64,000 bases of DNA from Anabaena sp. UHCC 0204. Lineage in GTDB: Bacteria > Cyanobacteriota > Cyanobacteriia > Cyanobacteriales > Nostocaceae. Location: assembly GCF_009711975.1 (NCBI RefSeq), contig NZ_VIKW01000020.1, forward strand, positions 1 to 64,000. Direction: 5' to 3'. The translations under genes and the position numbers were made by a program. The number at the start of each line of letters is the position of its first letter. The stretch's first letter is position 1. Below are positions 1 to 8,922 of this stretch, piece after piece. The notes under the pieces were generated by a model that saw nothing but the letters and a program-made list of their open reading frames with translations, did not search any database and was not told the origin of the DNA.

Positions 1-518
1 AACTAAAATCCTCGTTTTTACTAAAATTGCAACGTTTTTTAAGCAGTGTTTCAGCGGTTTTACTGAATTCATGGCAACTGCCGTGAGGAATTCAACGTTT
101 TTTTTACAAACCAATTAGCGAGATTGTGAGAACTGACTACTTGAACAAAGTGATCATTTCTCATAATTATGCCATGTGCAGCTACCATTAACTAGTAATC
201 TAGAGTATGGTAACTTAATGATTCTTAACTTATCACATTACTCAGAGTTTGCGCTGGATACAGCCAAAGAAATTAAATATTTACGATCTCCAATACTATA
301 AATATCAGAATTTTAACAATTTGACATAAGATTTCTCAGAAATCTTTTACCGGTGACATCAGACAGAATTAAGTAGGAGCGCAGGATCTGCACCCAAAAG
401 CATAGCTGCCGTTACACTATGCTATCAAAAGGAAGAATTTTCTTCCTCATCTCCTGGATAGCTTGCAATGAAGACTGCTTCAGTGGCAGACTTGAGAAAG
501 ATAGTCCAAGGTAGTTTA
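1..518. other. Leader region upstream of ycf4, no gene seen
   Basis: I see no convincing coding region here. It holds several small inverted repeats: a perfect 19-base palindrome at 328-346 (AAGATTTCTCAGAAATCTT), a 7-bp stem at 399-405/417-423 and a near-palindrome at 431-446 (GGAAGAATTTTCTTCC). These may be operators or leader hairpins of ycf4, but no matching regulator can be named from sequence alone. Confidence 0.4.
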
Positions 519-1088
519 ATGACGGTATCAACAACGATTAACAAAGGCGATAACCTCCTCTATCAAAAGGTTCTCGGTTCACGTCGGTTTAGTAACTACT
601 GGTGGGCAACTATTGTTACTATGGGAGCCAGTGGTTTTTTCTTAGCTGGTATCTCCAGCTATCTCAAAGTCAATTTACTCATTGTTACTGATCCAACACA
701 ACTGATATTTGTCCCTCAAGGATTGGTCATGGGATTGTACGGTACTGCTGGGTTGCTATTAGCCTCATATCTGTGGCTGGTGATTCTCTGGGACTTAGGC
801 GGTGGCTATAATGAGTTTAATCAGGAAACTGGGAAATTAAAAATCTTTCGTTGGGGTTTTCCAGGCAAAAACCGTCGCATCGAAATTGACGGACGCATTC
901 AAGATGTACAATCAGTAAGGATTGTAATTAAAGAAGGTCTTAATCCTCAACGTGCTTTGTATCTGCGGGTTAAAGGGAGACGGGATATTCCCCTCACCAG
1001 AGTAGGTCAACCTTTATCTTTGGCAGATTTAGAAAATCAGGGTGCGGAATTAGCTCGTTTTTTGGGAGTACCTTTAGAAGGACTCTAG
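519..1088 (+). CDS. ycf4: Photosystem I assembly protein Ycf4
   Basis: Ycf4 is a thylakoid membrane protein that acts as a scaffold for assembly of the photosystem I reaction centre. The product is about 189 residues, the usual family length. Two hydrophobic segments near residues 30-50 and 70-95 form the membrane hairpin, and a hydrophilic C-terminal half contains the conserved stretches IFRWGFPGKNRR and DIPLTRVGQPL and ends in FLGVPLEGL, all typical of the family. An in-frame ATG exists 51 bases upstream (468), but the ATG at 519 has AAGGTAG just before it and matches the usual start MTVSTTINKGD, so I prefer it. It is the only photosystem gene in the window. Confidence 0.95.
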   Translation: MTVSTTINKGDNLLYQKVLGSRRFSNYWWATIVTMGASGFFLAGISSYLKVNLLIVTDPTQLIFVPQGLVMGLYGTAGLLLASYLWLVILWDLGGGYNEFNQETGKLKIFRWGFPGKNRRIEIDGRIQDVQSVRIVIKEGLNPQRALYLRVKGRRDIPLTRVGQPLSLADLENQGAELARFLGVPLEGL

Positions 1089-1126
1089 GAATTTTGGATT
1101 TTAGATTTGTCATGTAGTGAACAAGA

Positions 1127-1159
1127 AGATCCCCGATTTCTTAGAGAAGTCGGGGATCT
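1127..1159. repeat. 14-bp stem hairpin, dispersed cyanobacterial type
   Basis: The arms AGATCCCCGATTTC (1127-1140) and GAAGTCGGGGATCT (1146-1159) pair over 14 positions with one G-T wobble around a 5-base loop. It lies 39 bases after the ycf4 stop and could end transcription in either direction, although no long T run follows. I recall near-identical GATCCCCGACTTCT hairpins as dispersed repeats in Nostocales genomes. Confidence 0.6.
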
Positions 1160-1270
1160 AAAGGTGAGTAGTTTTCACAAATCATATTAGTTATGAGCAT
1201 TTTAAAATCCAAAATGCAACAACTGGCGAGATTGAAAGATAAAATATTCTGTTTGATGCAGTCACGAACA

Positions 1271-2038
1271 ATGCGGTTAAAATTTCCCCAATTTTTTGTA
1301 GTTCTGTTGATGATTGGTGCTTTGACCTTGGGAGGATGTACGCAAAATACAGCATCTTCTGATACAGCCCCAACTGCAACAGCTACCTCTGAAACAACTA
1401 CTAATAGTACAAAGACGGTATCAGAAACTATTAGTGAGAGTATTCCAGGAACGAAAGATTTACCACGCCTCGAAGGTAAAGCTACAGTGGTGATGACAGT
1501 TAATGGTTCACCAATTACGATTGAAGTAGATGGTACAAATGCGCCAATTACTGCGGGTAATTTTGTGGATTTGGTACAAAAGGGCGTTTATGACGGTTTA
1601 GTATTTCATCGTGTTGTCCGCGACCCTCAACCGTTTGTGGTTCAAGGTGGTGATCCTAAGAGTAAAGACCCCAAAACACCAGAACAATTATTAGGTACAG
1701 GTGGTTATATTGATGCTAAAACTGGGTCTGAACGCCGTATACCCTTAGAAATTAAGCCAAAAGGGGCGAATCAGCCTATTTATAGTAAGACAATTACTGA
1801 GAAGCCGGAGTTACAGCATAAGCAAGGAGCAGTAGCTATGGCGCGATCGCAAGCACCTGATTCTGCTTCTTCTCAATTTTACTTTGCTTTAGCAGATTTA
1901 TCATTCTTGGATGGTAACTATGCTGTGTTTGGTAATGTTACTAAGGGTTTTGATGTAGTTAACAAAATTCAGCAAGGCGATCGCATTGAGTCTGCTAAAG
2001 TCACTCAAGGTGCAGAAAATCTGAAAATTGGTCAGTAG
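1271..2038 (+). CDS. Cyclophilin-type peptidyl-prolyl isomerase, lipoprotein
   Basis: This is a predicted exported peptidyl-prolyl cis-trans isomerase that helps fold proteins outside the cytoplasmic membrane. From the ATG chosen here, the N-terminus is a 22-residue lipoprotein signal ending in LGG before Cys23. A Thr/Ser-rich linker follows, then a cyclophilin domain with the conserved pieces [23 protein letters not shown] and SQFYFAL. The reading frame is open upstream to an ATG at 1193, which would give an unusually long 46-residue leader, and neither start has a clear Shine-Dalgarno. Full-length cyclophilin motifs make the family call firm; lipid anchoring is inferred from the lipobox. 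Confidence 0.85.
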   Translation: MRLKFPQFFVVLLMIGALTLGGCTQNTASSDTAPTATATSETTTNSTKTVSETISESIPGTKDLPRLEGKATVVMTVNGSPITIEVDGTNAPITAGNFVDLVQKGVYDGLVFHRVVRDPQPFVVQGGDPKSKDPKTPEQLLGTGGYIDAKTGSERRIPLEIKPKGANQPIYSKTITEKPELQHKQGAVAMARSQAPDSASSQFYFALADLSFLDGNYAVFGNVTKGFDVVNKIQQGDRIESAKVTQGAENLKIGQ

Positions 2039-2047
2039 TTGTCTTAG

Positions 2048-2112
2048 GGGCGAAGCATTCGGGCGACCAATACTCAACGTTTGTCCAAGGCTATTTTCCG
2101 AATGCTTCGCCC
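2048..2112. repeat. Long-arm inverted repeat element
   Basis: Perfect 15-bp arms, GGGCGAAGCATTCGG at 2048-2062 and CCGAATGCTTCGCCC at 2098-2112, enclose a 35-base loop. The element sits 10 bases after the cyclophilin stop. The sequence resembles palindromic intergenic repeats I recall from Nostoc genomes. No clean target duplication adjoins the arms. Confidence 0.65.
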
Positions 2113-2188
2113 GTACAGTTGTCAGTTGTCACAATGATTGATAATTTTCCGCTGATAACTGCCAAAATCTATAATCTAAATTCCAAAA

Positions 2189-3346
2189 TTGGTTAGAGTT
2201 GTTGTTACTGGTATTGGTCTAGTTTCGGCTATAGGTCAAAACTTAGATGATAGTTGGCAAAATTTACTACATGGTAAAACTGGGATTAAATTACATCAAC
2301 CATTTCCAGAATTGGGAGTGATTCCTCTAAGTTTAATTACGGAAAAACCATCTACATTAAGTAGCTTAACGGAAATAGTTGTTAACGCTGCTTTGCAAGA
2401 TTCCCGATTAGTACCACCCTTGTCAGATTGTGCGGTGGTAGTGGGTTCTAGTCGTAGTTATCAAGCCTCTTGGGAGATGATGACCCGAAAAATATATGAG
2501 CAAAAATCCGGATTAAATATAGATAATTGGTTAAATAGTTTACCCCACATGAATGCGATCGCCGTAGCGCGACAAATTGGGGCAACAGGGGCTGTTTTAG
2601 CGCCAATGGCAGCTTGTGCAACGGGGATTTGGGCGATCGCTCAAGCGGTGATGTTAATTAAATCTGGACAGTACCAACGAGTAATTACAGGTGCAATAGA
2701 AGCGCCTATTACTCCCCTGACAATTGCCGGATTTAGGCAAATGGGGGCTTTAGCAAAAACTGGGGCTTATCCCTTTGATTTGCAGCGGGAAGGCTTGGTA
2801 TTAGGTGAAGGGGGTGCTGTATTTATTCTCGAATCTGCGGAATTAGCAAGCCAACGACAAGCCAAAATTTATGGAGAAATCTTAGGTTTTAGCTTGACAG
2901 CAGACGCATATCATGGTAATACTCCAGAACCAGAAGGAAAAAGTGCGATCGCTGCAATTAAGCAATGTTTAGAACGTAGTCAAATAACACCTACAGAGAT
3001 AGACTACATTCATACACATGGTACAGCCACCCAATTAAATGACCGAATTGAAAGCAAAATTATCCAACGCTTATTTCCCGCAAAATTAGCCATTATTTCC
3101 ACTAAAGGTAGCACAGGTCACACATTAGGCGCATCGGGAGCTTTGGCTGTAGCATTCTCACTTATGGCTTTACAGCATCAAATTTTACCTCCCTGTGTAG
3201 GACTTCAGCAACCAGAGTTTGATTTAAACTTCATCACCTCAGCACAGAAAAGCAAAATTCAACGAATGCTTTGTTTTAGTTTTGGTTTTGGTGGACAAAA
3301 TGCTGTGATAGCTTTGGGAAAAAGTGATCCACCGACTCAATTTTGA
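2189..3346 (+). CDS. Beta-ketoacyl-ACP synthase (FabF-like)
   Basis: This is a condensing enzyme of the thiolase fold that joins an acyl group to malonyl-ACP, as in fatty-acid or lipid biosynthesis. The catalytic triad is visible: Cys143 in AACATG, His277 in HTHGTAT and His311 in GHTLGASG, plus the conserved Lys306 in STKGSTG. At 385 residues it is slightly shorter than FabF (about 410). Translation appears to start at TTG 2189 (VRVVVTGIGLVSAIG), the conserved N-terminus of the family, so no ATG is needed. No acyl carrier protein or other fatty-acid gene is adjacent, so it may be a secondary enzyme rather than the housekeeping FabF. Confidence 0.85.
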   Translation: MVRVVVTGIGLVSAIGQNLDDSWQNLLHGKTGIKLHQPFPELGVIPLSLITEKPSTLSSLTEIVVNAALQDSRLVPPLSDCAVVVGSSRSYQASWEMMTRKIYEQKSGLNIDNWLNSLPHMNAIAVARQIGATGAVLAPMAACATGIWAIAQAVMLIKSGQYQRVITGAIEAPITPLTIAGFRQMGALAKTGAYPFDLQREGLVLGEGGAVFILESAELASQRQAKIYGEILGFSLTADAYHGNTPEPEGKSAIAAIKQCLERSQITPTEIDYIHTHGTATQLNDRIESKIIQRLFPAKLAIISTKGSTGHTLGASGALAVAFSLMALQHQILPPCVGLQQPEFDLNFITSAQKSKIQRMLCFSFGFGGQNAVIALGKSDPPTQF

Positions 3347-3362
3347 ATTTTAACTTTCCTGA

Positions 3363-4445
3363 CTATTTTGATGGTAAAGAAAAGTAAAAAGTTGCACCTT
3401 TATTCACTTCTCCTTTAGCCCAAACTTTGCCACCATGACGTTGAATTACCCTCCGTACTGTAGCTAAACCAATCCCATTTCCTTCAAAACATTCTTCAGA
3501 ATGAAGACGTTGAAAAGGTTGAAACAGTTTTTGGGAATTAGCTGTTTCAAACCCTACCCCATTATCCCGAACAAAAAAAATAGCATCATTGGCTTGATAT
3601 TCCATATTGATAGATAATGATAAATCTTGTATTTCTTGTTGAGTTAATTGCCCAAACTCAATAATTGTCTCTTGAGATATTTGAGTATATTTCCAAGCAT
3701 TTTCTAATAAATTATCTAAAGCAATCCGGATTAATCTTTTATCACCACAAACTTGAATATTGGGATTTATTAATATTTTACTGGGGCGATTAATATGCAC
3801 CAATTGAATTTGTTTAATTACATCTTCTGCCAAATTACTTAAATTAAAAACTTGCTTATTTAGCTTTGTATAACTAACTCGTGAAAGTTGCAGTAGGCTT
3901 TCAATTAATCCCTTTGTCTCTTGACTAATTTGATCTATTTGTTGTAACCATTCCTGGGATTGAGAACTAAGTTGTTGACAATCCTTATCTAGTAACTTCT
4001 GACTTAATAAACCAATTCGTCGCAGATAATTCCAAAGATCGTGGGAAAGAGAATAAGAGAAAATTTCTAACTCTTCAATTGTTTCCTCTAATTCAAGCGT
4101 TCTTTTCTGTAACGAATTGACTAAGTTTTTATGATTAGTAATATCTCGTAAAGAAATTAAAAAAGCTGGTTCATTTTCCCATTCAATTTTGACAATTTGC
4201 ATTTCTGCAATTAGATTGTTACCATTAATTGATATTATACTGATCTCAGTTTTATCAGCGATCGCTACGGGGAAACCAAATGAATTTCCCATTAATTCTG
4301 ACTGAGAACGGTTAAACATGGATTCTGCCGCAGGATTGACAAACCTAACTATACCAGCAATATCCACCACCATGATACCATCAGCATTTTGAGAAATTAG
4401 CATTTTAAATTGATCATCATCGTAAAGTTGAAAAGCAGAAGACAT
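3363..4445 (-). CDS. PAS-domain sensor histidine kinase
   Basis: This soluble two-component sensor kinase has 360 residues and no membrane segment. A PAS domain covers roughly residues 10-105 (ISQNADGIMVVD, VNPAAESMFNRS). A coiled linker leads to the phospho-acceptor His135 in SLSHDLWNYLRRI. The ATPase domain shows the N box around NLLENAWKYT (245-254), the G1 box DNGVGF and the G2 box GNGIGLATV. It is convergent with the ketosynthase, with only 16 bases between the stops. No response regulator is adjacent, so its partner is unknown. The signal sensed by the PAS domain cannot be read from sequence. Confidence 0.9.
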   Translation of the reverse strand: MSSAFQLYDDDQFKMLISQNADGIMVVDIAGIVRFVNPAAESMFNRSQSELMGNSFGFPVAIADKTEISIISINGNNLIAEMQIVKIEWENEPAFLISLRDITNHKNLVNSLQKRTLELEETIEELEIFSYSLSHDLWNYLRRIGLLSQKLLDKDCQQLSSQSQEWLQQIDQISQETKGLIESLLQLSRVSYTKLNKQVFNLSNLAEDVIKQIQLVHINRPSKILINPNIQVCGDKRLIRIALDNLLENAWKYTQISQETIIEFGQLTQQEIQDLSLSINMEYQANDAIFFVRDNGVGFETANSQKLFQPFQRLHSEECFEGNGIGLATVRRVIQRHGGKVWAKGEVNKGATFYFSLPSK

Positions 4446-4759
4446 AACTCATTTTTGCTCAAACATACAAGATTATTTTCTGCGATATGAGAATATAAAA
4501 AATACTATTGATACTGAAAAATTCTCTGCAAAAAATAATATAATTACAGCAGAAATCACGCCTATATACTCCATTTAATTCCCGATGATTGCCAGTAATC
4601 CGGATATTTGAAAATTTCCAGCCAACTAGCAATATTTAAACATTTGTCAGCTACAAAAGTTTAGGGTGCGTCACAGCCTTACTGAAATTTTTGCAAAATT
4701 AAAATACCATTGTTATATAGAAATCAAGTATATCATGTTGATTATTGATACAATCTTAC
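4446..4759. other. AT-rich gap, nothing recognised
   Basis: The stretch holds the upstream region of the histidine kinase and the downstream end of the small membrane protein gene. No gene, terminator or clear repeat was seen. Confidence 0.4.
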
Positions 4760-5071
4760 TTAATTGCGATCGCGTTTTAAGTTAAAAATCACTTTTTCTA
4801 AATACCAATTTTTGGATTTACCTGGATGTTTATTTTGTTCATATTTGAGTAGTCTTTCCGCAGTTACACTATCTGATTGTAATAAAGTTAATAGTTCTTT
4901 CCAAAGTCTTCTATCACCATTCCCAAAAGACATAGTAGTTTTAGATGATTTCCGGTGGGTATACTTTCTAGTCTTAGATATCCGTCGTTTTTGGCTACGA
5001 ATTACAGACATTGCTAAAAACAATACTGCTATCATCAGGATTAGCCAAATAGATAAAACTAAGGTGTGCAT
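4760..5071 (-). CDS. Small membrane-anchored protein, conserved in cyanobacteria
   Basis: The 103-residue product has one N-terminal membrane segment (about residues 4-23), then a strongly basic stretch (SQKRRISKTRKYTHRKSSK), which predicts a cytoplasmic C-terminal domain. That domain (about 50-103) begins DRRLWKELLTLLQSD and contains RLLKYEQNKHPGKS and NWYLEKVI, a pattern I recall from small hypothetical proteins in many cyanobacteria. Function is unknown. It is a single gene facing away from the methyltransferase. Confidence 0.7.
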   Translation of the reverse strand: MHTLVLSIWLILMIAVLFLAMSVIRSQKRRISKTRKYTHRKSSKTTMSFGNGDRRLWKELLTLLQSDSVTAERLLKYEQNKHPGKSKNWYLEKVIFNLKRDRN

Positions 5072-5213
5072 ATTTAAGTACGTTAGTATAATTATTAATT
5101 ACACAATGCGGTAACTGCCAACTATACACAACAGTAAATATTCTGATTTAGTTTTTAATAAAGTTACATAATCAGCCATAAAGTTCCCCATTGCTGGAAA
5201 TTAAGGATAAATC

Positions 5214-6041
5214 ATGAAAGAACTAAAACTACTTCAAAATTTATATTCTCAAGACTTAGAAACTAGAAAAAATTGGTATTCTCACGTCGCCGAAGCTTAT
5301 AATAGGTTAAGACCTGGTTATTCACCAGAAATTATTGATGGTGCTGTAAAAATAGCTCAACTTCCACCAAAAGCAACTATCCTAGAATTAGGATGTGGTC
5401 CAGGAAACGCAACTTTAGCCTTTGCTAAATTAGGTTTTTCTATGAAATGTCTAGAACCGAGTTTAGCAGCTTGTAATTTAGCAAAACAAAATTGTAAAAT
5501 GTATCCATTGGTAGAAATTCAGCCAACTACCTTTGAAGAATGGGAATTAGAACCTGAAAAATTTGATGCTGTTTTAGCCGCAACTTCTTTTCATTGGATT
5601 AATCCTGAATTTGGTAATTTCAAAATTTCTCAAGCTTTACGGAATAATGGGTGTTTAATTCTACTTTGGAATATGACACCACAACCAGAATATGAAGTAT
5701 ATCTAAGTTTTCAGGAAGTTTATCAAAAGTATGCTCCATTTTTAGATAGATATGAGGATATCCAAACCCAAAAAGATATAGTTCAATCTTTAGGACAAAA
5801 AGCCATTGATTCAGGTAAATTTCAAGATTTAGTTTCACAACAAATTGTATGCAAAGTCAATTATTCTGTTGATGACTTTTTACTACTTTTAAGCACTTAT
5901 ACACCATACTTAAAATTAGAGATAAAAACTAGGAATAATTTATTTGCCGGGTTACGAGAAAAAATAGAAAATAACTATGGAGGAAATATTCAAATCACTT
6001 ATGTCTCAGCTTTTCAAGTTGCTAGAAAATATGAAGCATAA
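5214..6041 (+). CDS. Class I SAM-dependent methyltransferase
   Basis: The protein (275 residues) has a Rossmann-type S-adenosylmethionine-binding motif, ILELGCGPGNATLAF at about residues 55-69, followed by an acidic end of strand 2 (CLEPS) and the later motif FDAVLAATSFHWIN, typical of the ubiE/trans-aconitate methyltransferase group. The substrate is not evident. The next gene, a saccharopine-dehydrogenase-like reductase, lies 67 bases downstream on the same strand, and the two may be co-transcribed and act in one small pathway. The pair is rather AT-rich. Confidence 0.85.
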   Translation: MKELKLLQNLYSQDLETRKNWYSHVAEAYNRLRPGYSPEIIDGAVKIAQLPPKATILELGCGPGNATLAFAKLGFSMKCLEPSLAACNLAKQNCKMYPLVEIQPTTFEEWELEPEKFDAVLAATSFHWINPEFGNFKISQALRNNGCLILLWNMTPQPEYEVYLSFQEVYQKYAPFLDRYEDIQTQKDIVQSLGQKAIDSGKFQDLVSQQIVCKVNYSVDDFLLLLSTYTPYLKLEIKTRNNLFAGLREKIENNYGGNIQITYVSAFQVARKYEA

Positions 6042-6108
6042 ATATTAATTATCTGTAGATAATCATTTCTAAATTTCATCTTTGTAATAAATATTTTTGA
6101 GGATAATT

Positions 6109-7209
6109 ATGAAAAATCATGTTTTAATTCTTGGAGGTAGAGGAAGAATAGGTAGTAGTGTGGCTGAGGATATATTTAAAAATACCCAAGCAAAAATTAC
6201 TATTACTGGACGTTCTCCACAAATCAAAAATTCTCCATTAGGAGAAAGAGTACATTTTTTATTATTAGATTTAGCTGATACTGATAATCTCAAAAAAGCC
6301 ATATCTGAATCAGATTTAGTTATTCATTGTGCAGGACCATTTCATTATCGAGATACTCAAGTTTTAGAAATTTGTATTGATGAAGGTGTAAACTATCTTG
6401 ATGTCAGTGATCATCGTTCCTATACACAAAAAGCATTAAATTTTCATAGAGAAGCTGTGAATTCTGGGGTGACAGCAATTATTAATACAGGGGTTTTTCC
6501 AGGTATTTCTAATAGCTTAGTTCGTCAGGGAATCGAAAAATTTGATGTACCAGAAAAAATCCATTTGAGTTATTTAGTTTCTGGTTCTGGTGGTGCAGGA
6601 ATTACAGTCATGCGAACCACTTTTTTAGGTTTACAGCATTCTTTTGAAGCTTGGATAAATAATAAATGGCAAACAATTACTCCTTATACGGAACGTGAAA
6701 ATATTGATTTTCCATATCCATATAGTAATAGTGGTGTTTATTGGTTTGATATGCCAGAATCTATCACATTACCAAAATCTTTTCCCAAAGTAAAAACTGT
6801 AATTACTAAGTTTGGTTCTTTTCCTGATTTTTATAATCATTTAACTTGGATAGCAGCCCATATTTTTCCTAAATCATTAATGCAAAAATATGAGATGATT
6901 GAATTTCTTGCCCATGTCAGTCACAAAATGACAGATATTACTAATATTTTTACTGGTATTGGTGTAGCTGTAAGGGCAGAAATCACTGGCAAGATTAATG
7001 ATCAATCAGCAATTTATTGTGTAAATTTACTTCATGAAAATACAGCAATTGCGGCTGGTTTAGGTACTGGTAGTATTGCTGAATTATTACTCAATGGTAA
7101 ACTTAGCAAACCGGGAGTTTCACCTGTAGAAACAGCATTATCCACAGATTTATTTACACAAATGATGACGAAGAGGAATGTGAATATTGAATCATCTTGG
7201 ATGCAATAA
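6109..7209 (+). CDS. Saccharopine dehydrogenase-like NAD(P)-binding protein
   Basis: The N-terminus KNHVLILGGRGRIGSSVAED is a Rossmann nucleotide-binding fold with the GGxGxIG fingerprint. The rest resembles the saccharopine dehydrogenase/reductase superfamily, including DLVIHCAGPF and NYLDVSDH. Length from the chosen ATG is 366 residues. GAGG lies 6 bases ahead of this ATG, while the longer frame begins at a TTG inside that ribosome site, so I use 6109. It is not a lysine-pathway enzyme by context: its only partner is the preceding methyltransferase. The reaction is unknown; it is probably an oxidoreductase on a small carbonyl or imine substrate. Confidence 0.75.
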   Translation: MKNHVLILGGRGRIGSSVAEDIFKNTQAKITITGRSPQIKNSPLGERVHFLLLDLADTDNLKKAISESDLVIHCAGPFHYRDTQVLEICIDEGVNYLDVSDHRSYTQKALNFHREAVNSGVTAIINTGVFPGISNSLVRQGIEKFDVPEKIHLSYLVSGSGGAGITVMRTTFLGLQHSFEAWINNKWQTITPYTERENIDFPYPYSNSGVYWFDMPESITLPKSFPKVKTVITKFGSFPDFYNHLTWIAAHIFPKSLMQKYEMIEFLAHVSHKMTDITNIFTGIGVAVRAEITGKINDQSAIYCVNLLHENTAIAAGLGTGSIAELLLNGKLSKPGVSPVETALSTDLFTQMMTKRNVNIESSWMQ

Positions 7210-7626
7210 AGAATACCACTTTCTCGGAATTAAACATTAATAATCTTCCTTCTTCCTTCGCGTTCTTTGCGTCCTACCCTTCGGGAACTGCTGAGTGCTA
7301 TGCACCGCTACGCGAACGCAGAACGTGGTTCGTTTCTTCTTTATTCGTCAAAATGTATTTGACAGACTAGTAGGTATTCCCCACTCATTGATTCTGACTC
7401 CTGAATTCGGGCTTTGCTGTGTTAAGTCACGTCAAGTCTTAGTGTAACTTAGTATATTGTAATATATTTATTTGGTATTTCATTGACTTTATGCTTTAAA
7501 TGTGTATCGTTTTAAAGAAATAAAGTTGAGATTTTTTTTCAAAATTAATGACAATATTTTGCAGCTAGTGTATTCTAAGAAAAGAAGCTAAACTCCCGGC
7601 GACTTGCAAATTTAACTTGTAAGTTG
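7210..7626. other. Intergenic region with repeat relics
   Basis: About 417 bases without a gene. The first half (7250-7345) holds low-complexity, repeat-like sequence such as CGCGTTCTTTGCGTCC and CTACGCGAACGCAGAACG, similar in style to dispersed repeats elsewhere in the window. The second half is AT-rich and probably carries the promoter for the next gene; no clear -35/-10 pair could be fixed. Confidence 0.4.
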
Positions 7627-7926
7627 ATGGTTTTACTGCAACTTTATGGCATTTTGAGGGCTATTCGCTTGAAATCTTCTAGCTCAGAAACAAACAGAAA
7701 GCACGTTATTGATATAAATTGGGCAGACCGTTGGCAGGTTTATCAACGCCTACGAGAGTTAGATATTCCCTGTCTCTGTAGCATGAACCAGCCTTTAACG
7801 GTAGAAATAACCAATCCCACAGCAGCTATACAACTTTGGAGTGTGATTCAACAATTGACTGCTTCCCGTCAAAACTTGATTAAGAATCTGGAAGGTTGTT
7901 GGCGCACTCGTTACCAAAAATTTTAG
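7627..7926 (+). CDS. Small conserved cyanobacterial protein, unknown
   Basis: The 99-residue protein has no membrane segment or signal peptide. It contains WADRWQVYQRLRELDIPC and VEITNPTAAIQLWSVI, and ends basic (GCWRTRYQKF). I recognise no domain. The frame is open to a TTG immediately before the ATG at 7627; ATG is preferred. The [2Fe-2S] protein starts 20 bases downstream on the same strand, so the two probably form an operon, which hints at but does not prove a redox-linked role. Confidence 0.65.
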   Translation: MVLLQLYGILRAIRLKSSSSETNRKHVIDINWADRWQVYQRLRELDIPCLCSMNQPLTVEITNPTAAIQLWSVIQQLTASRQNLIKNLEGCWRTRYQKF

Positions 7927-7946
7927 TCAGACAATAGGTTAAAAAA

Positions 7947-8564
7947 ATGAGTATATCTACTAATTCAGAAGTAACAGAATTTTGTTTTGAAGGCAGATTC
8001 CTGGATTTTGTAATTAAAGATGGATATAAGTTGAAAGGCTTGTTATTAGGAACTGCTGACGGTGAATTTTATGTAAAATTGGCCAAGCATTTACGTAGTG
8101 TTTTTGATTTACGTTTACCTCAAGGTACTTGGCTGCAAGTTGTGGGGACAAAACAATATAACGCCAAAAAAGATCAAGTAACACTAATAGCGGAACGAAT
8201 AATGGCCGCACGTTCTGATTTAGGGAAGGTTGAAGCGAAAAAACCAGCTAAAACACAAGTAATTCTCGTTTGTCAGAAGTCTGATTGCATGAAACGCGGT
8301 GGTAAGGCTTTATGTCAAACTTTGGAGTCGGAGTTAAAAAATAGTGGTTTAGAAGATAATGTAATTATTAAAGGTACTGGCTGTATGAAAAATTGTAAAG
8401 CTGGACCCAACTTAGTTATGCCAGATAAAACCCGTTATAGTAAAATTAAATCTGTTCAAGTTCCAACTTTAGTAAATAAGCATTTTTCTGGGGAAATTCA
8501 GAAAACATCAGTGGATATAGTAACCCAAGTTCCTAGTTATCTAGTTAAGGCTGGTAATGGGTAA
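7947..8564 (+). CDS. Thioredoxin-like [2Fe-2S] ferredoxin domain protein
   Basis: The C-terminal half (about residues 105-190) looks like the thioredoxin-like [2Fe-2S] ferredoxin family: VILVCQKSDCMKRGGKAL supplies two cysteines and GTGCMKNCKAGPNLVMP supplies two more, the spacing expected for cluster binding. The N-terminal ~90 residues form an uncharacterised beta-rich region (FCFEGRFLDFVIKDG) seen in cyanobacterial members. The total of 205 residues is about twice the simple ferredoxin. It is likely an electron-transfer or cluster-sensing protein; the partner is unknown. A mobile element has inserted 26 bases after its stop. Confidence 0.8.
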   Translation: MSISTNSEVTEFCFEGRFLDFVIKDGYKLKGLLLGTADGEFYVKLAKHLRSVFDLRLPQGTWLQVVGTKQYNAKKDQVTLIAERIMAARSDLGKVEAKKPAKTQVILVCQKSDCMKRGGKALCQTLESELKNSGLEDNVIIKGTGCMKNCKAGPNLVMPDKTRYSKIKSVQVPTLVNKHFSGEIQKTSVDIVTQVPSYLVKAGNG

Positions 8565-8582
8565 TTGGTAATAAGATATTAG

Positions 8583-8710
8583 CGATAAACGGCGTTGCTG
8601 ATTGAATGTATGAATTAGCCTCACGCAAAGGCGCAAAGGCGCAAAGAATTAAGAGTTAAAGAAATCTAATTTTTAAATTTCATACTCTGATTCAGCAACG
8701 CCCGATAAAC
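8583..8710. mobile_element. MITE-like element with 8-bp target duplication
   Basis: The element body is 8591-8702 (112 bases). The terminal inverted repeats GGCGTTGCTGATTGAATGTA... and ...CTGATTCAGCAACGCC match at 20 of 24 positions. The octamer CGATAAAC stands immediately outside both ends (8583-8590 and 8703-8710), which is the signature of a target-site duplication. The inside has no reading frame, only the repeat CGCAAAGGCGCAAAGG and AT-rich sequence. It is therefore best read as a non-autonomous transposon moved in trans by an unidentified transposase. Confidence 0.8.
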
Positions 8711-8922
8711 AATAGATATAGGATTGAAAATTAAATATGCGTTTTCCCTAACCTTTGTAGAGACGTTCCATGGAACATCTCTACATTATTTTTAAGCAAA
8801 TATACTTGAGAAGGTCATAACTTGGGTTTTTACATCCATATATCCCCTTTAAGCAAAAGCTCAAATTGTGACCGTGCAAAGTATAACAACTTTTCGTAGT
8901 GATTAAGCATTTGTGAATTTTC

